From positions 50,017,843-50,081,842 of the forward strand of contig NC_079215.1 in the NCBI RefSeq assembly GCF_029633865.1: a stretch of DNA of 64,000 nucleotides, read 5' to 3'. The stretch's first letter is position 1. Each line of letters starts with the position of its first letter. This document shows positions 1 through 11,127 of this stretch, one piece after another. This stretch comes from Lampris incognitus (taxonomy: Eukaryota; Chordata; Actinopteri; Lampriformes; Lampridae). A program made the translations under genes and the position numbers. Under the pieces are notes generated by a model that made no database searches, had not been told where the DNA came from, and saw only the letters and a list, made by a program, of their open reading frames with translations.

Positions 1-249
1 TCCAACCTTTTCAACCTCTGCAGCGTCATCTCTAAATTGGGGATATTGCTTGACAAAATTCGTAAATGTCAAGATGAATTAATTTTTATTTCCTCTTTCA
101 TAATGTTCTCTGTGGCACTGGCTCCTACACAACCACTAATCACAATGTTCAGCGAGATTTTTTTTTCTTCATATGTTCCTACTGTCGTCACCCCCCCCCC
201 CCAGAAAAAATGTATTAGATGTGTTTTTGGTTAATATCCTTTTGAAATC

Positions 250-430
250 ATCACCAGCCAGTCAGACTAGCTTGGTCTAGTCAGAAAGGCATGAACTGAT
301 GAAGCCTCTTGGATGAGAGGCGAAACGTCTTCACGGATATATACCAAGTCCAGTTGCACTTGATTCAATTCCTTTGGATAACCATGACCTGGATGAATGA
401 GAACATTCACAGACATCCTTTTGAAATCTC
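250..430 (+). repeat. Dispersed retroelement tail fragment
   Basis: The segment holds the phrase TGGATGAGAGGCGAAACGTC followed by a CCAAGTCCAGTTGCACTTGA block and a CATGACCTGGATGAATGAGA block. From memory this wording recurs in many fish genomes at the ends of Penelope-like or LINE elements. No open frame covers it. The family assignment is recall, not computation. Confidence 0.4.
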
Positions 431-450
431 TTCCACACATGATATTTGTG

Positions 451-830
451 TTAGCAGCACCATATTGTGTTGGGTGTTGCATTAAGACACCAATGACTGC
501 AAACCCTTTTCTGCACATCCGTTGCAATAATATACAAGTTGTCTAGTCTACAAGCAGCTGTATCAAAGATTTTTTTTTCCTCTCTTCCAGATCTTGCCTT
601 GACTAAAATTGTTCCTCTTAACTTGCTTCTCATAATGATGTCTCTGGGAGTGGAATGTCAAAAGCTGGAAGCAACAGATCTTTTTTTAGCGTTCCCCTGC
701 TTAGTAAGAGTGTATTTACTTTGAAGTCCTTAGTCACCGGTATAAAGGAGCCCATGGTTGTGAGCACAGCATCCCGAGAGGTTACAAGCCTCAGAGTATT
801 TATTAACCCTTGTAGTTGTGCTTGGCTCAA
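451..830 (-). pseudogene. Coding-like remnant of unknown family
   Basis: Two minus-strand frames abut here, 830-630 (66 codons) and 633-451 (60 codons), and read like one diverged protein broken by a frameshift near 632. The first has an amphipathic start and a KDLLLPAFDIPLPETSL stretch; the second is basic, with KARSGREEKKIFDTAACRLD. I do not recognise the family. It lies next to a LINE fragment on the same strand and may be transposon-derived, or it may be chance open frame. No promoter or splice context is convincing. Confidence 0.22.
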
Positions 831-876
831 AGATTCATAGCTGGCTACAGGAAAACTGTTGACGTTTTCATCCCCG

Positions 877-1440
877 CTATGACAGTGTTACCAAGCACCG
901 AGTGAGTCGGTCTGAAAATCTGCAATTCTTACAATCATGAAGATTTTTGCATGCAAACAAATGTGCTCTCTGGTACTTTATAACAATTGCAAAATTAAGA
1001 CAATCACTAAACACTTGAGGAACACTGTTGTATCTGTTCATGTTAATAATTACTGTGTGGATAGATTTTGACAGGTCCCTACTCTGAAGATTATCTTTGA
1101 ATTGTGCAAGGACATCAACGTCTTTCTGGTTCCGGAGACATTGCATGGTAGATTTTTTTTTCTTTTTTCTGCAGAACTCATTAAAGGTCTTCACTAGACT
1201 CCTGCACGTCATCTCCCTGTCCTCACTAATACATCCGACTGTCACTGAATCATAGGAGTACTTCTGAAGATGGGATGTTTTTGAAGTCCTAGGTGAAGGG
1301 TGGGCGATAGCACAGTGCCCTGAGGGGTCCCCCACCCCCCTTGTTGCTCACCACCGTGCCAGACAGCAGACTTGAAGCTTAATGAAATGTGGCTTGCCAT
1401 TCGTGTAATCCAAGATCCATGCACCATTTATCCAGAGATG
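877..1440 (-). pseudogene. LINE reverse transcriptase fragment (Rex1/Babar-like)
   Basis: Minus-strand frames 1427-1242 and 1335-877 together show reverse transcriptase landmarks. GTPQGTVLSP is the motif-B type signature. After a frameshift, LQKYSYDSVTVGCIS stands where fish Rex1/Babar-like LINEs have the FxDD-type motif C (LQKFSDDT-like); here one Asp is replaced by Tyr (YSYDS), so the catalytic site is damaged. A run of five lysines follows. The fragment lacks the endonuclease and the rest of the polymerase. It is a dead, 5'-truncated insertion. Family naming rests on recall of the motif wording. Confidence 0.55.
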
Positions 1441-3282
1441 ATTTGTTGAGCAGTCAAGCTTTTTGTCATCAAAACCCTGCTTCTTAGCTCTCCATATTCA
1501 CAGTGAGCACAGACTCCAGCTGTCGGCCACTAAGGCATTCCACTCAAGCATCTGGGAGCCTTGTTCAGTGGTAGTTTGTCACAGGACAAAACAGCTGTCG
1601 TTTACTTTTCACACTGCGTCTTTCCTGTCACAAGCTTCTCTAACATCCGAGCCACTGCATCCCAAATGTATTTTAATATTTTCTCATTTATTTCATTTAC
1701 CTTTACTAATCATTTGAATAATGATGATGCCATTTATCAGAGATCAATGTAAATGAGACATTCCCACACAGTGAGAAGGACACATGTCTTAGTAACCATC
1801 ATTCTCAGTCACAGGTTCAAAGTAACATTAGAATTCAGATTTACAGTATGATGGCACTGCAGACAGAGAAATTACAGATGTGGCAGGGAACAGTGTTACC
1901 AACTAAAAATACTGTCAGACACAATCATATCTATAAGTAACCATAAACTGTAACCGATAAAATACAAGGACTTTAAATGAGTCCTCTGTCATGTTCATCT
2001 GAAGTTTAGTGCTGCCCATGTTTCAATAATAGGCCCTTTTTGAACGGTTCAAATTTTTCACCTGTAATATGCCTGACAAGATTTCCCTATTCTACTTTAT
2101 CTAGATATTAGCCTACTTTAAGGGTTAGGGTTACTAACCCTCAACAAAAAGGACAATCTAACAACATGTCACAGAAGTACAATATAAGGTTAAAAACACA
2201 ATTTGCTCACATTCATATCTAGTTTGTTTTCTGTTTGAATTTAAGAGATCCTGTTGGCTGGTGCTGCTAATTTCTGGAAGACAATGTATTGAGGTCACTT
2301 TGTGCATGAGAATGAGGTCATACAACTTCTAACGAGTGATCAAAATGCCAAAAACAAGAGCAATCATCTTCTAAAGCAAATGTTGACTCATTCTCTACCA
2401 TTATGACCGACAAATTATGGGGCAAAATCAATCTGAAAGGAGGGATTAGTCAGTCATCATTTGTATAAAAAAGGTGGGGATTTAAACCGTTTTCCTCTGA
2501 TTTCCAACAAATTACATAAGCGGTTTGGATAATGGATGGCTGGATGCTGGTGTTAACTTTAAGGAGTAGCAGCCAAGGTGTCAGGACCACGACAGTGGAT
2601 ACAGGTGGAGAACTCACGTCACAGATTAACGTCTGGGGATCAATGCTAGCAGATGGGAGCCGGATATCAAAGAGAGACTACAATTTTTGAGCCACACCAG
2701 TTGTTACAAAAGTGCTGAAATAGACTAGTTTTACACCTACTGACTATTCCTCACAGATTAAAAAATAATTTTAATTTTTTAAGACCGTCCAGACAACACT
2801 TGACACGGACAGACGCCCCACCGACGTGGGAGGCTGTCTGGCCAATCACCGCTTTTGCTTTGGTCACACGGCTGTCCAATGAAATTAGAGGCGACTGGAG
2901 CGGGGGCGCGGTCAAGCTAGGTAGTTGGTCCAGAGAGCTGACAAACTGCATAGCGTTTCTTCCCTACCTTTTTATAATAAAGCAATATTTGTCCAGAGTT
3001 GATTTCGGTGAAGGCCATGTACGTGACGTCCGTGCTAACTGCCGGACTGCAGCGTTCACAGCGGGAGCCCTTAAAAGATGTGACCTGTGTTAAGAAGTAC
3101 TGTATTATTTGTCAAGCGCTTGTGAACTGTAGCCTAAAGATGGGATTGTGTGGTCTGGCATGTTTCAGAGCTGACTGTGACGGTGCCGTGGGGAGAAATG
3201 AAAGGAAAGGTCTGGGGGTCCTGACCACGGTCGCCCCATGCTGTGTCTGCATGGCTGAGCTGACAACTGCGGCACATCCAAC
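1441..3282. other. Intergenic, no gene seen
   Basis: AT-rich DNA with only short open frames lacking recognisable domains. At about 2518-2546 is a fragment (AAGCGGTTTGGATAATGGAT) of the tail of a repeat found intact elsewhere in the window. 2800-3260 is somewhat richer in G+C, but its small open frames show no family signature. Confidence 0.6.
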
Positions 3283-3287
3283 ACCCT

Positions 3288-3510
3288 TGTTGTGACTTCT
3301 CTTATGTACACTATTATAGTGTTACTATTCGTGGGTTACTAACTTAATCACTATTATATATAAGTACACGGAGACGAGGATGCGGCACAAGTCTGATCTT
3401 TACTGACGGAGACATCACACTACCACAGGCTAGACCAGTGTATTACAGAACTCAGTAGTGGTGACAGGCCAACACAATCGAGCACCGACTGCTCGATCCA
3501 ATACACCACA
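3288..3510 (-). repeat. 3' LTR of the Gypsy element
   Basis: About 223 bp, matching 7919-8116 nearly base for base except for a block of about 27 bases at 3363-3389 that is absent from the other copy. Shared landmarks are CTTATGTACACTATT, GTGTTACTATTCGTGGGTTA and TCGATCCAATACACCACA. Bounded by TGTTG at the left and CCACA at the right on the plus strand. Confidence 0.9.
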
Positions 3511-3522
3511 TCCCTCTTTTCC
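3511..3522 (-). promoter_or_regulatory. Polypurine tract of the Gypsy element
   Basis: Read on the minus strand the bases just inside the 3' LTR are GGAAAAGAGGGA, an uninterrupted purine run directly abutting the LTR. This is where plus-strand DNA synthesis is primed in Ty3/Gypsy elements. Confidence 0.8.
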
Positions 3523-3845
3523 AACTGAGATGTGGCCTACTCATCAGTTACTTCAACAGTAGACCCTTTACCGAACCATTAACGCTATGGCATCAACACT
3601 GAACAAGTCTTTTCTACTTGCATACTTCAATGATTAATAAAGCATGTTTTTAAATGACAGATGACTCTCATTAAACAACATAAACCATTTCCTTTTCACA
3701 TTCTGGTGATTAGCATGTAAACATTTTGAACATTCAGCAATCTTGCAACATTTCAGGTTAAACACACCTTGTACTCTTTGTTTCACCTTCTTTTTTTTCT
3801 TTTTCTTAATAAACACTTGAATGATCACACAAAAGAACCCTGAGG

Positions 3846-4994
3846 TTAGTCATTGTATCTGGCAGGGCGCCTAGCTGCTCTGCCGCACTTTGTGTAGCAT
3901 GTGGGTGTACTGCCTGTAGTCACCGGAGGAGGGTCGTGTGGTGGCAGGTCATGTGGTGGTGAGTCGACTGGCACAGGCGCTTGTGAGGGTGAGGGTTGTA
4001 CCTCTGGGTCAAAATGTTCCTCACTGTCCGTGTCTCTGAATAGGCTCGGATGTATCTTCCTCAGATGTCGCCTGTTCCTTCTTTGCATCCTAGCAGCCGG
4101 TGTCTGCACAGTGTAGGACCGTGGTTCATCTCGCTGTCGGATGACAACGGCAGGCTCCCAGCCGCGCCGTGTTTGCATGTGTACGGTGTCTCCTGGGGTC
4201 AACACTGGCAGGGGCTTTGCACACTGGTCGTAACGTTGTTTTTGGCGGAACTGCAGGTTCTGGATCTTGCTGTGAATGTGCTGTGGGACTGATTGTGTCA
4301 GCACAGCACTGGAGCACAGAAGTGTGCTTCGTTGAACTCTCCCCATCAACATTTGTGCAGGTGATACGTCCAGTCCTGTCACCGGTGTGTTCCTCAGTGA
4401 CAGCAGCACCAGATGTGGGTCAGTGCCGGTCTGCATTGCCTTCTTCAGCGCATGTTTCACTGTCTTTATGGCTCTCTCAGCCATGCCATTTGAAGAGGGA
4501 GAACCTGGGCTGGAGTGTGTGAGCTTGAACTCCCATGAAGCTGCAAATGACTTCATCTCATAGCTGGCAAATGGGACATGGTCACTCACTATCTCCCTAG
4601 GAATCCCGTGTCTGGCAAACACAGACTTCATCTTCTGGATTACTGTGTATGCTGTTTTGTCAGATATGTTGAGCACTTCAGGACATTTGGTTAGGTAATC
4701 AACTAACAACAGGTATGACTGACCGTGTAGCTCGAAGATGTCAGCTCCGACTTTCATCCATGGCAGTTCTGGGACCTGATGTGGCATAAGTGGCTCAGCC
4801 TGCTGTTTGGGCTGTAGCTGCTGGCATTGCACGCAATTTTCCACCATTGCCTCTATATCTCGTGCCATGCCAGGCCAGTAGAGAGACTTTCTTGCTCTGG
4901 CTTTTGTGCGCTGCACTCCTTGGTGTGCAAGATGCAGCTTCTCCAAAATCGTGCTCCTGAAGCTCTGGGGTATGATGATTTTGTCTCCGACCAA
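3846..4994 (-). pseudogene. Gypsy integrase region
   Basis: An open frame of 382 codons carrying the C-terminal part of pol. Near residues 20-60 is an H2C2 zinc-binding region (HLAHQGV, then CVQCQQ). The DDE core follows: first Asp in VGADIFELHG, second in IVSDHVPFAS, and Glu in GMAERAIKT. The family usually reads SDNGPQF at the second Asp, so the neighbouring residues are altered although the Asp stays. The C-terminal region has a chromatin-binding-like basic stretch (MQRRNRRHLRKIH) and a proline-rich tail. The frame is long and unbroken but out of phase with the upstream RT frame, so it is listed as a broken pol segment. Confidence 0.85.
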
Positions 4995-5278
4995 GACAAG
5001 TCATCTTCCATGCTTATAATGTCCTTTACTGCCCAGTAGGTGTGTAGTTTTCTGTCCAAACTTTTCTTTTTCATGGGCCAGCCTTTCTTGTGTTTCTCAC
5101 ACACAGCTTGCAGCACGCTATCTGCTGCCGTTGCTTTCTTTAATTGGCTGAGTGTTTCCTCACTCAAGGCATCTGTGGCATCCAAGGCATACACAACTCT
5201 CTCATCACAAGGGTTTTCATCAATATGGTCACCTTCTCTGCTAGCTGTAGTGCGTGAGAGTGTGTCGGCAATGTACAT
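4853..5278 (-). pseudogene. Gypsy pol connection segment
   Basis: A 141-codon frame linking RNase H to integrase. It begins at the conserved YIADTLSR-type motif that follows RNase H in Gypsy pol. It overlaps the integrase frame (3846-4994) in another phase, so a frameshift lies near 4990. A second break near 5360-5280 separates it from RNase H. Confidence 0.7.
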
Positions 5279-5359
5279 GTGCTTGCCTGGTGTGTATGTT
5301 ACTCAGATCATACCTCTGCAGTTGTAAAAGCATACCTTGCAGCCGCGCAGGTGCTTTGC

Positions 5360-6361
5360 TCAGCGGCTTGCGCATGATGACCTCAGAGGCTTATGATCGG
5401 ACTGGACAGTTACTGGTCTGCCGTAGACATACTGGTGGAATCTCTTAGCAGCAAACACTATAGCGAGCAACTCTTTCTCTATCTGTGCGTACCTCTTTTC
5501 TGTGTCGGTGAGCACTCGTGAGGCATAGCACACTGGGCGGTCGTCCTGCATCAGACAGGCTCCCAGTCCATCCTTTGAGGAGTCTGCTTGTAGAGTGAGA
5601 GGCTGGTTGTGATCATAGTATCTCAGCACAGGGGCTTGTGTGAGGGTGGTCTTCAGTGCCTTTAGCGCTGAGCTGTGGTGCGGGCACCATTGCCACGCTA
5701 CATCCTTCTTGAGCAGCTGTCTGAGGGGTGCCGTGAGTGAGGCTTCGTTTGGTATGTATTGCGCTAGGAATTTTGTCATTCCCAGCAGACGTTGGAGACT
5801 TTGTTTGTCTTCCGGGGTTGGCATGTCGACAATCGCTTTGATCTTTGTGTCGTCAGCTCTCTGTCCTGCTGCCGTGATGACGTGTCCCATGTACTTTACA
5901 GTATCAACTTTAAACTGGATCTTGTCCCTGTTAAATTTCACATGTGTGGTCTTGGCTCTCTCCATTACTTTCTGCAGGATTTCATCGTGTTCCCGCTCTG
6001 ATGACGCTGCGATGATCATGTCGTCTGCTATAATGTACACACCTGGGATATCGCCGAAGGTCTCACAGTTCTTTTGTTGAAACACTTCGCTGGCCGATTT
6101 GATCCCGAATGGGAGTCTGAGGAAGCGGAACCAGCCCCACGGCGTGTTGAAGGTGCATAGCTTAGACGACGTCTCATCTAGCTTGATCTGCCAGTATCCA
6201 TCCTTTTCATCTAGGATGGAGAAGATGGATTTTCCTGTTAGCCTGCTGCGCACGTCTTCCGGTGTAGGAATGGAGTAGTGTTGACGCTCGACTGCCTCAT
6301 TCAGGTTGCAAGGATCCAAACATACCCTTAGCGCACCAATTTTTTTTCTTTGTGGCAACAA
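5360..6361 (-). pseudogene. Gypsy reverse transcriptase and RNase H
   Basis: This 333-codon frame holds most of the polymerase. LRVCLDPCNLNEAV is the motif-1 region, SILDEKDGYWQIKLD surrounds the first catalytic Asp, and VYIIADDMIIAA is the YxDD-type active site, here as ADD, common in Gypsy. RNase H follows, with LQADSSKDGLGACLMQ and the KELLAIVFAAKRFHQYVYG stretch. The N-terminal RT part lies in another frame (6297-6866); the phase change falls at an eight-T run near 6340-6348, a likely slippage site. RNase H breaks off near 5365. Confidence 0.88.
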
Positions 6362-6866
6362 GACTGTTCACCCATTCTGTAGGTTCATTGACAGGAGTTA
6401 TGACTTTCCTGTTCTGCAAGTCTGTGAGTGTCTCTCTTAGTGAGTCCATGATGGAGAGTGGTACGTTCCTGCACGCGTGAATCACAGGCGTGACGCTGGG
6501 GTCAATGTGTATGTGATGAACTCCAGGAAATTCGCCTAATCCTGTGAAGACCTCCGCATACCTCTGTAGCAGCTCCTCTTTGGTGGTCGGAGGTTTTGCT
6601 GGTTGTGGGGACTCCACTGCAAGCGCCTCGACTCTTCTCACCAGCTGCAGCTCTTCACACGCATCTCCACCCAGGATTGGCTTGCCAGCTCGGCTAGACA
6701 CATGGAAGTCCAATATAGCTGTATGCTTAGACGTGCGGCAATCTAGAGATGCAACACCATCTGAGGGTAGTCGTGCACCACCAAAAGCAATCAGCAGTCT
6801 TTGTGGGCCGTAACTGAACAGGACCTGGTAGCTGCCGGAATACGCGCATAGGAAGCACATTTGCAT
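6297..6866 (-). pseudogene. Gypsy protease end and RT start
   Basis: A 189-codon frame beginning in the C-terminal half of the aspartic protease (PILGGDACEELQLV is the conserved ILG-type strand) and running into the RT leader, with PVIHACRNVPLSI, DLQNRKVITPVNEPTEWVNS and a lysine run. Both ends are frameshifted relative to the neighbouring frames, near 6830 and near 6345. Confidence 0.75.
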
Positions 6867-7815
6867 CGGCGCCTGTGTCCAACTTGTTAATTGCTACGCC
6901 TCTGAACGTGGCTGTTTCACACCATACAGTGCCTTTAGCTTGGTGGGCTGCTTTGTTTTTGTATTTTCCAATCATGCCTATATATAAGGAATCAATTTCA
7001 CTTTCTAGATTATGCACTGTCTCTGTCTTGTAATTGCCACTTTTTTCAGTGCTTGATTTACACACCTTGGAAAAATGATTGTTCTTACCACATTTGTGGC
7101 ACACTGCACCATAAGCTGGGCATTGACGGGGCTCATGTTTATTTCCACACTTGTGGCAGAGAGTTGTTGCTGCATGCCTCTTGCTGCTCGTTTTGTTCTT
7201 GTTCCAGCTGCCCGTGCGCGTTTGCCCTGTTGCTTTCTTCAATGCCTCCACTGAGGCGTCTTGGACAACATGTGACGTCTGCATCGCTTGTATTTGTGAC
7301 TTAGCGAGCTCGGCTGATCTACATATCTCTACGGCCCTGCGCAAAGTAAGCTCATTATCACGTAACAGTCTTTCTTTCAAACAGGCATCGTTTATGCTGA
7401 ACACTAATTTATCCCTTATCATGTCATCTTCATGTCTGCCAAACTCACAGTCTTTGCTCTTCTGGCGCAGCTCTGTGATGAATCTGTCCACCGATATTCC
7501 TGCTGACATCGTGTGCAACCAGAATTGATGGCGTTCGTACACGACGTTCTTCCGAGGGCTGCAGTGGTCCTTGAAGGCTTTCAGAACGTCCTCCATCGAT
7601 TCGTCGTCTCCTTCTGGGATGACGGTGAGTGTGTTATACACTTCTAGCGCCTCCTCGCCGATGGTGTGAAGCAGAATGGCTATTTTAACCGTCTCTTCCT
7701 TATCCAACGCACCCGAAGCGGTCATGTACAGCTGGAAACGCTGTTCCCATCTTCTCCAGTTTTCTGCGACATTCCCGGTAAGTATCAGCGGCGGTGGCGG
7801 CTTGAACTGTTCCAT
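6727..7815 (-). pseudogene. Gypsy gag and protease start
   Basis: A 362-codon frame opens at the ATG at 7815, about 100 bases inside the 5' LTR. Residues 1-190 form the capsid-like region with the retrotransposon-gag signature (AENWRRWEQRFQLYM early; YERHQFWLHTMSAG and FITELRQKSKDCEFG in the middle). Two zinc knuckles follow, CHKCGNKHEPRQC and CHKCGKNNHFSKVC. The frame continues into protease with the catalytic KLDTGADANVLP before losing phase near 6830. Gag alone appears intact, so a capsid product is conceivable, but this is inference. Confidence 0.85.
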
Positions 7816-7905
7816 ATTTGTGCGCAGGCTAGCACGTGTTAGCTAGCTGCCTCAGCTACCAGCGAACTCGTTGAAGTACCGCCCTCGAACTATACCGTAA
7901 CTCCG

Positions 7906-7918
7906 TCTTCTGACACCA
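7906..7918 (-). promoter_or_regulatory. Primer binding site, tRNA-Leu type
   Basis: On the minus strand TGGTGTCAGAAG abuts the 5' LTR with no gap. It is complementary to the 3' end of vertebrate tRNA-Leu (ending TTCTGACA plus CCA), as I recall that tRNA. Element B at 48138-54251 uses the same primer. Confidence 0.8.
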
Positions 7919-8116
7919 TGTTGTGCCTTCTCTTATGTACACTATTGTAGTGTTACTATTCGTGGGTTACTAACTTAATCACTATTATATATAAGTCTGA
8001 TCTTTACTGACGGAGACATCAGACACTACCACAGGCTAGACCAGTGTTTTACAGAACTCAGTAGTGGTGACAGTCCAGCACAATCGAGCACCGAGTGCTC
8101 GATCCAATACACCACA
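7919..8116 (-). repeat. 5' LTR of the Gypsy element
   Basis: About 198 bp, the partner of 3288-3510. It lacks the block of about 27 bases present in the other copy after ATATATAAGT. It starts TGTTGTGCC and ends ACCACA on the plus strand. Confidence 0.9.
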
Positions 8117-8121
8117 ACCCT

Positions 8122-8995
8122 CATTCCTCTACTGCCCACATTCAGTTACAGGTTATAGTAATTCAGTTATAGGTTAGGTTTTGTCTAGAAGAGTGATGAA
8201 ACGTTCAGTAAGTACGTTTGTGATGTGCAGGGCACTACTGTGTCAGAGAGGCCCTCGCCTCCTCTGTATGTGTATTTTCTCTACTGCTTCTCTCTCTTTG
8301 TCCCTCTCTCTCCATACATAGCTTTAATACGTGGCAGTGGACTTGGCAGGTCACGGTCTGTCATCCCATCGTCCCCCTGGTGTCTTTTACTCCTTTCCTG
8401 CCTATGTGGCTGATATACGGCGAGTCATTGACGGTTGTGAATTATTGGCCATAATTGAACATTTCTGTAGGTTTATACACAGTATTAGATCTATAAAACC
8501 CTGATGTAATCCAAGTGGTCATTACTATATAGATATGGTCCCTGAACCAAAGCGGTAAAGTTTTCTCCTCCAAATAACCAAACATCAGCAAATGTGTTGG
8601 AAGCAGATTTATTGTAACTGCCTGGCTGATGTTTGTTAATTGCTCACAGCTCTCCAGGGGACAACATTCTCCATTCATAGGCCATAGCATGGGTTAGTAG
8701 CACGCCTTTAATGGTCACTAAGATTAACGAGAATTAAAATTAAAGTGAATAACACATTCATATTTTTTAAGTTAATTTGTTCGATTTTTCAGTTCTCTTG
8801 GACTTGTAATGACATTCCTCATTGATATCCACACTAATTACTATTCTCAAGATTAAAGATCAAATATATTCAAACAACCCCTAACTACCAAATATGAATA
8901 CGAATGTTAAGTAATATGATCAAATTTGTTGAGCATTATTTTTCAGTGATAGTGTACAGCTAGAAAAGAGACAGTTTGTGCACTTTTCACTGTTA
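8122..8995. other. Intergenic, nothing recognised
   Basis: AT-rich DNA without a supported gene; the open frames at 8225-8413 and 8442-8690 have no family features. Confidence 0.55.
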
Positions 8996-9435
8996 GAATC
9001 AGAATTGTCCGAATCATGTTTATTGGCCATGTAGCTTTGCACACACATGGGATTTGACTCTGGTTTCGTGGCTCTCAGTGTACTTAACAGAGAATAATAA
9101 CACTACAACACAACAGTCTTCAGATTTATACACAAGGATTGACTTATACAGGCAAAATAAGAGAAGAGAAAGTGCAGTGGTGCAGAGAATATATCAGAGA
9201 TGCTGAAATATATGTTAACAGGTTACTTGCATACATGCCTGAGGTAAATGGACATGACAGAGCATACCAGTATATATGAACAATGTACAGTACAATATAA
9301 TATATACAAAATGGTTGGATATATTTAACAGTGTTAAGTGTTCATTTGAATGACAGTATTTGGAAAGACTGTTTTTATATCTGGTTGTTTTGGGGTACAG
9401 TGCTCTGTAGCGCCTGTGACACATCATAGATGTTC
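8996..9435 (-). repeat. LINE 3'-end fragment
   Basis: The phrases TTTATTGGCCATGTA, GGATTTGACTCTGGTTTCGT, AGTGTACTTAACA and CTCTGTAGCGCCTG match, in reverse, the 3' untranslated end of a LINE that I recall as common in teleosts. No coding region is attached. The exact clade is uncertain. Confidence 0.45.
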
Positions 9436-10030
9436 TGCTGAAAAAAACATTTTTTTAAAGAACCCCATTATTTTTGTAGCTCTCAAGTAAGAAAAAAAAA
9501 CAAGTTTTGTGTCGTATCATATTCCAGCACAACAAACTTTGTAATATGTCAAGGGATGCACTAACTTATGAAATGAATTGAATGCCCCCTCATCCCCTTT
9601 TTCTTTTACAGGTGGTCACATTGCTGGAGTGGTAATTTTTCATGTCACAGTTGGATCTTGTGTGTTGATCTATATCCTGTATGAACACAATGCATGAAGC
9701 TTTTTTATATTTTCTAAATCAGTACAACTGTATTATCCATTCTGTCTTAATGTGTATTCCTCAGTTCACTGCTCTTCATCCTGAGATGGTGGAAGCTGTT
9801 GTACTACTGGACTGCTATGGATCCTGACCCACAGGCCCGGTACTTTAACAGTTTAGGTGATTGATTAGGTGTAGAGGGAAATATTGATGTTTTAATAATA
9901 TTTTTTCCCATGATATTCCATCACTACAGCACATAGACGTCCATATAACTGCTGTTATGTTTAAGTCAAAGCCATAAAACAAAGACCATGATGTGATCTT
10001 AATGTAAATAATTTTAAAGAAAATTTGGAA
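9436..10030. other. Intergenic, nothing recognised
   Basis: AT-rich sequence with poly-A and poly-T runs and no supported gene or repeat signature. Confidence 0.5.
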
Positions 10031-10440
10031 ACCATGGGCGCCACTGCATGGCGCCACCGTGCCGCCCATGGTGCGCCACTGTGGGCGGCACGGTGGCGCA
10101 GTGGTTAGCACTGTTGCCTCACAGCAAGAAGGTCCTGGGTTAGAACCCCAGGGTTGTCCAACCTTGGGGGTCATCTCAGGTCATCCTCTGTGTGGCGTTT
10201 GCATGTTCTCCTCGTGTCTGTGGTGGTTTTTCTCCGGGTGCTCCAGTTTCCCCGACCATCAAAAAAAGACCTGCTTGTTAGGGTTAATACTCCTTTCTGT
10301 GCCCCTGACCGAGGCATGGCAAGACAAACTGGAGTTGGTCCCTGGGTGCTGCATGGTGGCTGCCCACTGCTCCTAGCTACACAGCTAGGATGGGTTAAAT
10401 GCAGAGCGTAATTTCCCTACGGGAATTACGGTAATTACCT
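10031..10440 (+). repeat. tRNA-headed SINE-like repeat with inverted head
   Basis: From 10083 the copy reads GGGCGGCACGGTGGCGCAGT, with an A-box-like GTGGCGCAGTGG and, about 55 bases on, a B-box-like GGTTAGAACCCC. The body has GTTTGCATGTTCTCC and the tail CTGTGCCCCTGACC with GTAATTTCCC. The same tail recurs at 57840-58000. Just upstream, 10051-10068 is an exact inverted copy of 10082-10099, so the head is present in both orientations. Confidence 0.7.
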
Positions 10441-11068
10441 TAATGCTTGTTAAGGGAGTGAAATGAAAGAAACACTATGAGTTACACCTCCTTCTTACAC
10501 ATACTAAGTTGAGGAATTCCAATATCGCCATTGCTTTCTACATTAAACTCTCCAGTAAACATCTTCCCTGAGTTAGGATCTGGTTTGTTCCTTCACTGTT
10601 CTTCTGTTTTTATCTGAAGGATGAAATGTCCCAAGTTTGAGGCAGGGGATAGAAGAGATGCTCAAGTTTGACAATAAAGATAGAGGAAAGAAAGGACAGA
10701 ATTTTCTCTTACTCTAGGCAGTTGAGAGGTAATGTGCCACTCTAGTCAATGGTCTTTTCAGTCTTTCTCTCTTTTGGAAACCGTTGAATAGTCCCCGACT
10801 GAAGAATTCATGTAATTTCTTTCTGGTTGTTGGCTGCAACTCCGACTCTCTCCAAACAGCCAGTGCATATCCTTTTAGAGCGAGGTCTCGCTCATGCTGA
10901 AGGAGGTACAACTTCATGACTCTGTGATCTTCTGCCATTATGTTTCTCTCTTATCTTTACTTATCCTGCTTTTCTTGTGCTAGAAATTGACCTTGGTTTT
11001 CTTTTGAAGGCTTTATATTTTCCCGAGATGTTAAAGTCGGTTTTGTAAGTCTCCTTTATCTTATGTCC

Positions 11069-11070
<2 letters not shown>
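10441..11070. other. Intergenic, one unexplained minus-strand frame
   Basis: A 74-codon minus-strand frame at 10938-10714 starts MAEDHRVMKLYLLQHERDLAL and is rich in charged helix-forming residues. I do not recognise it, it lacks clear splice sites, and it may be chance. Confidence 0.3.

Positions 11071-11126
<56 letters not shown>
11071..11126. repeat. (CA)n microsatellite
   Basis: An uninterrupted CA dinucleotide run of about 56 bases. Confidence 0.97.

Positions 11127-11127
<1 letters not shown>

Larger units (their letters stand above)
3283..8121 (-). mobile_element. Complete Ty3/Gypsy LTR retrotransposon (pol broken)
   Basis: The element spans 3288-8116 and is flanked by a perfect 5-bp target duplication ACCCT (3283-3287 and 8117-8121). 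Both LTRs begin TG and end CA. Read on the minus strand, the order is 5' LTR, a tRNA-Leu primer site immediately inside it, gag with two zinc knuckles, protease, reverse transcriptase, RNase H, integrase, polypurine tract and 3' LTR. The RT-before-integrase order and the gag knuckles define Ty3/Gypsy. At least four frame breaks in pro-pol make it unable to produce its own polyprotein. No envelope-like frame is present between integrase and the 3' LTR. Confidence 0.93.

Noticed and set aside
4126..4522. Plus-strand frames opposite the Gypsy integrase
   Set aside because: Shadows of the minus-strand integrase frame, without domains of their own.
3846..8116. Envelope gene making the element retrovirus-like
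   Set aside because: The space between integrase stop and polypurine tract is about 320 bases with no frame of suitable length.
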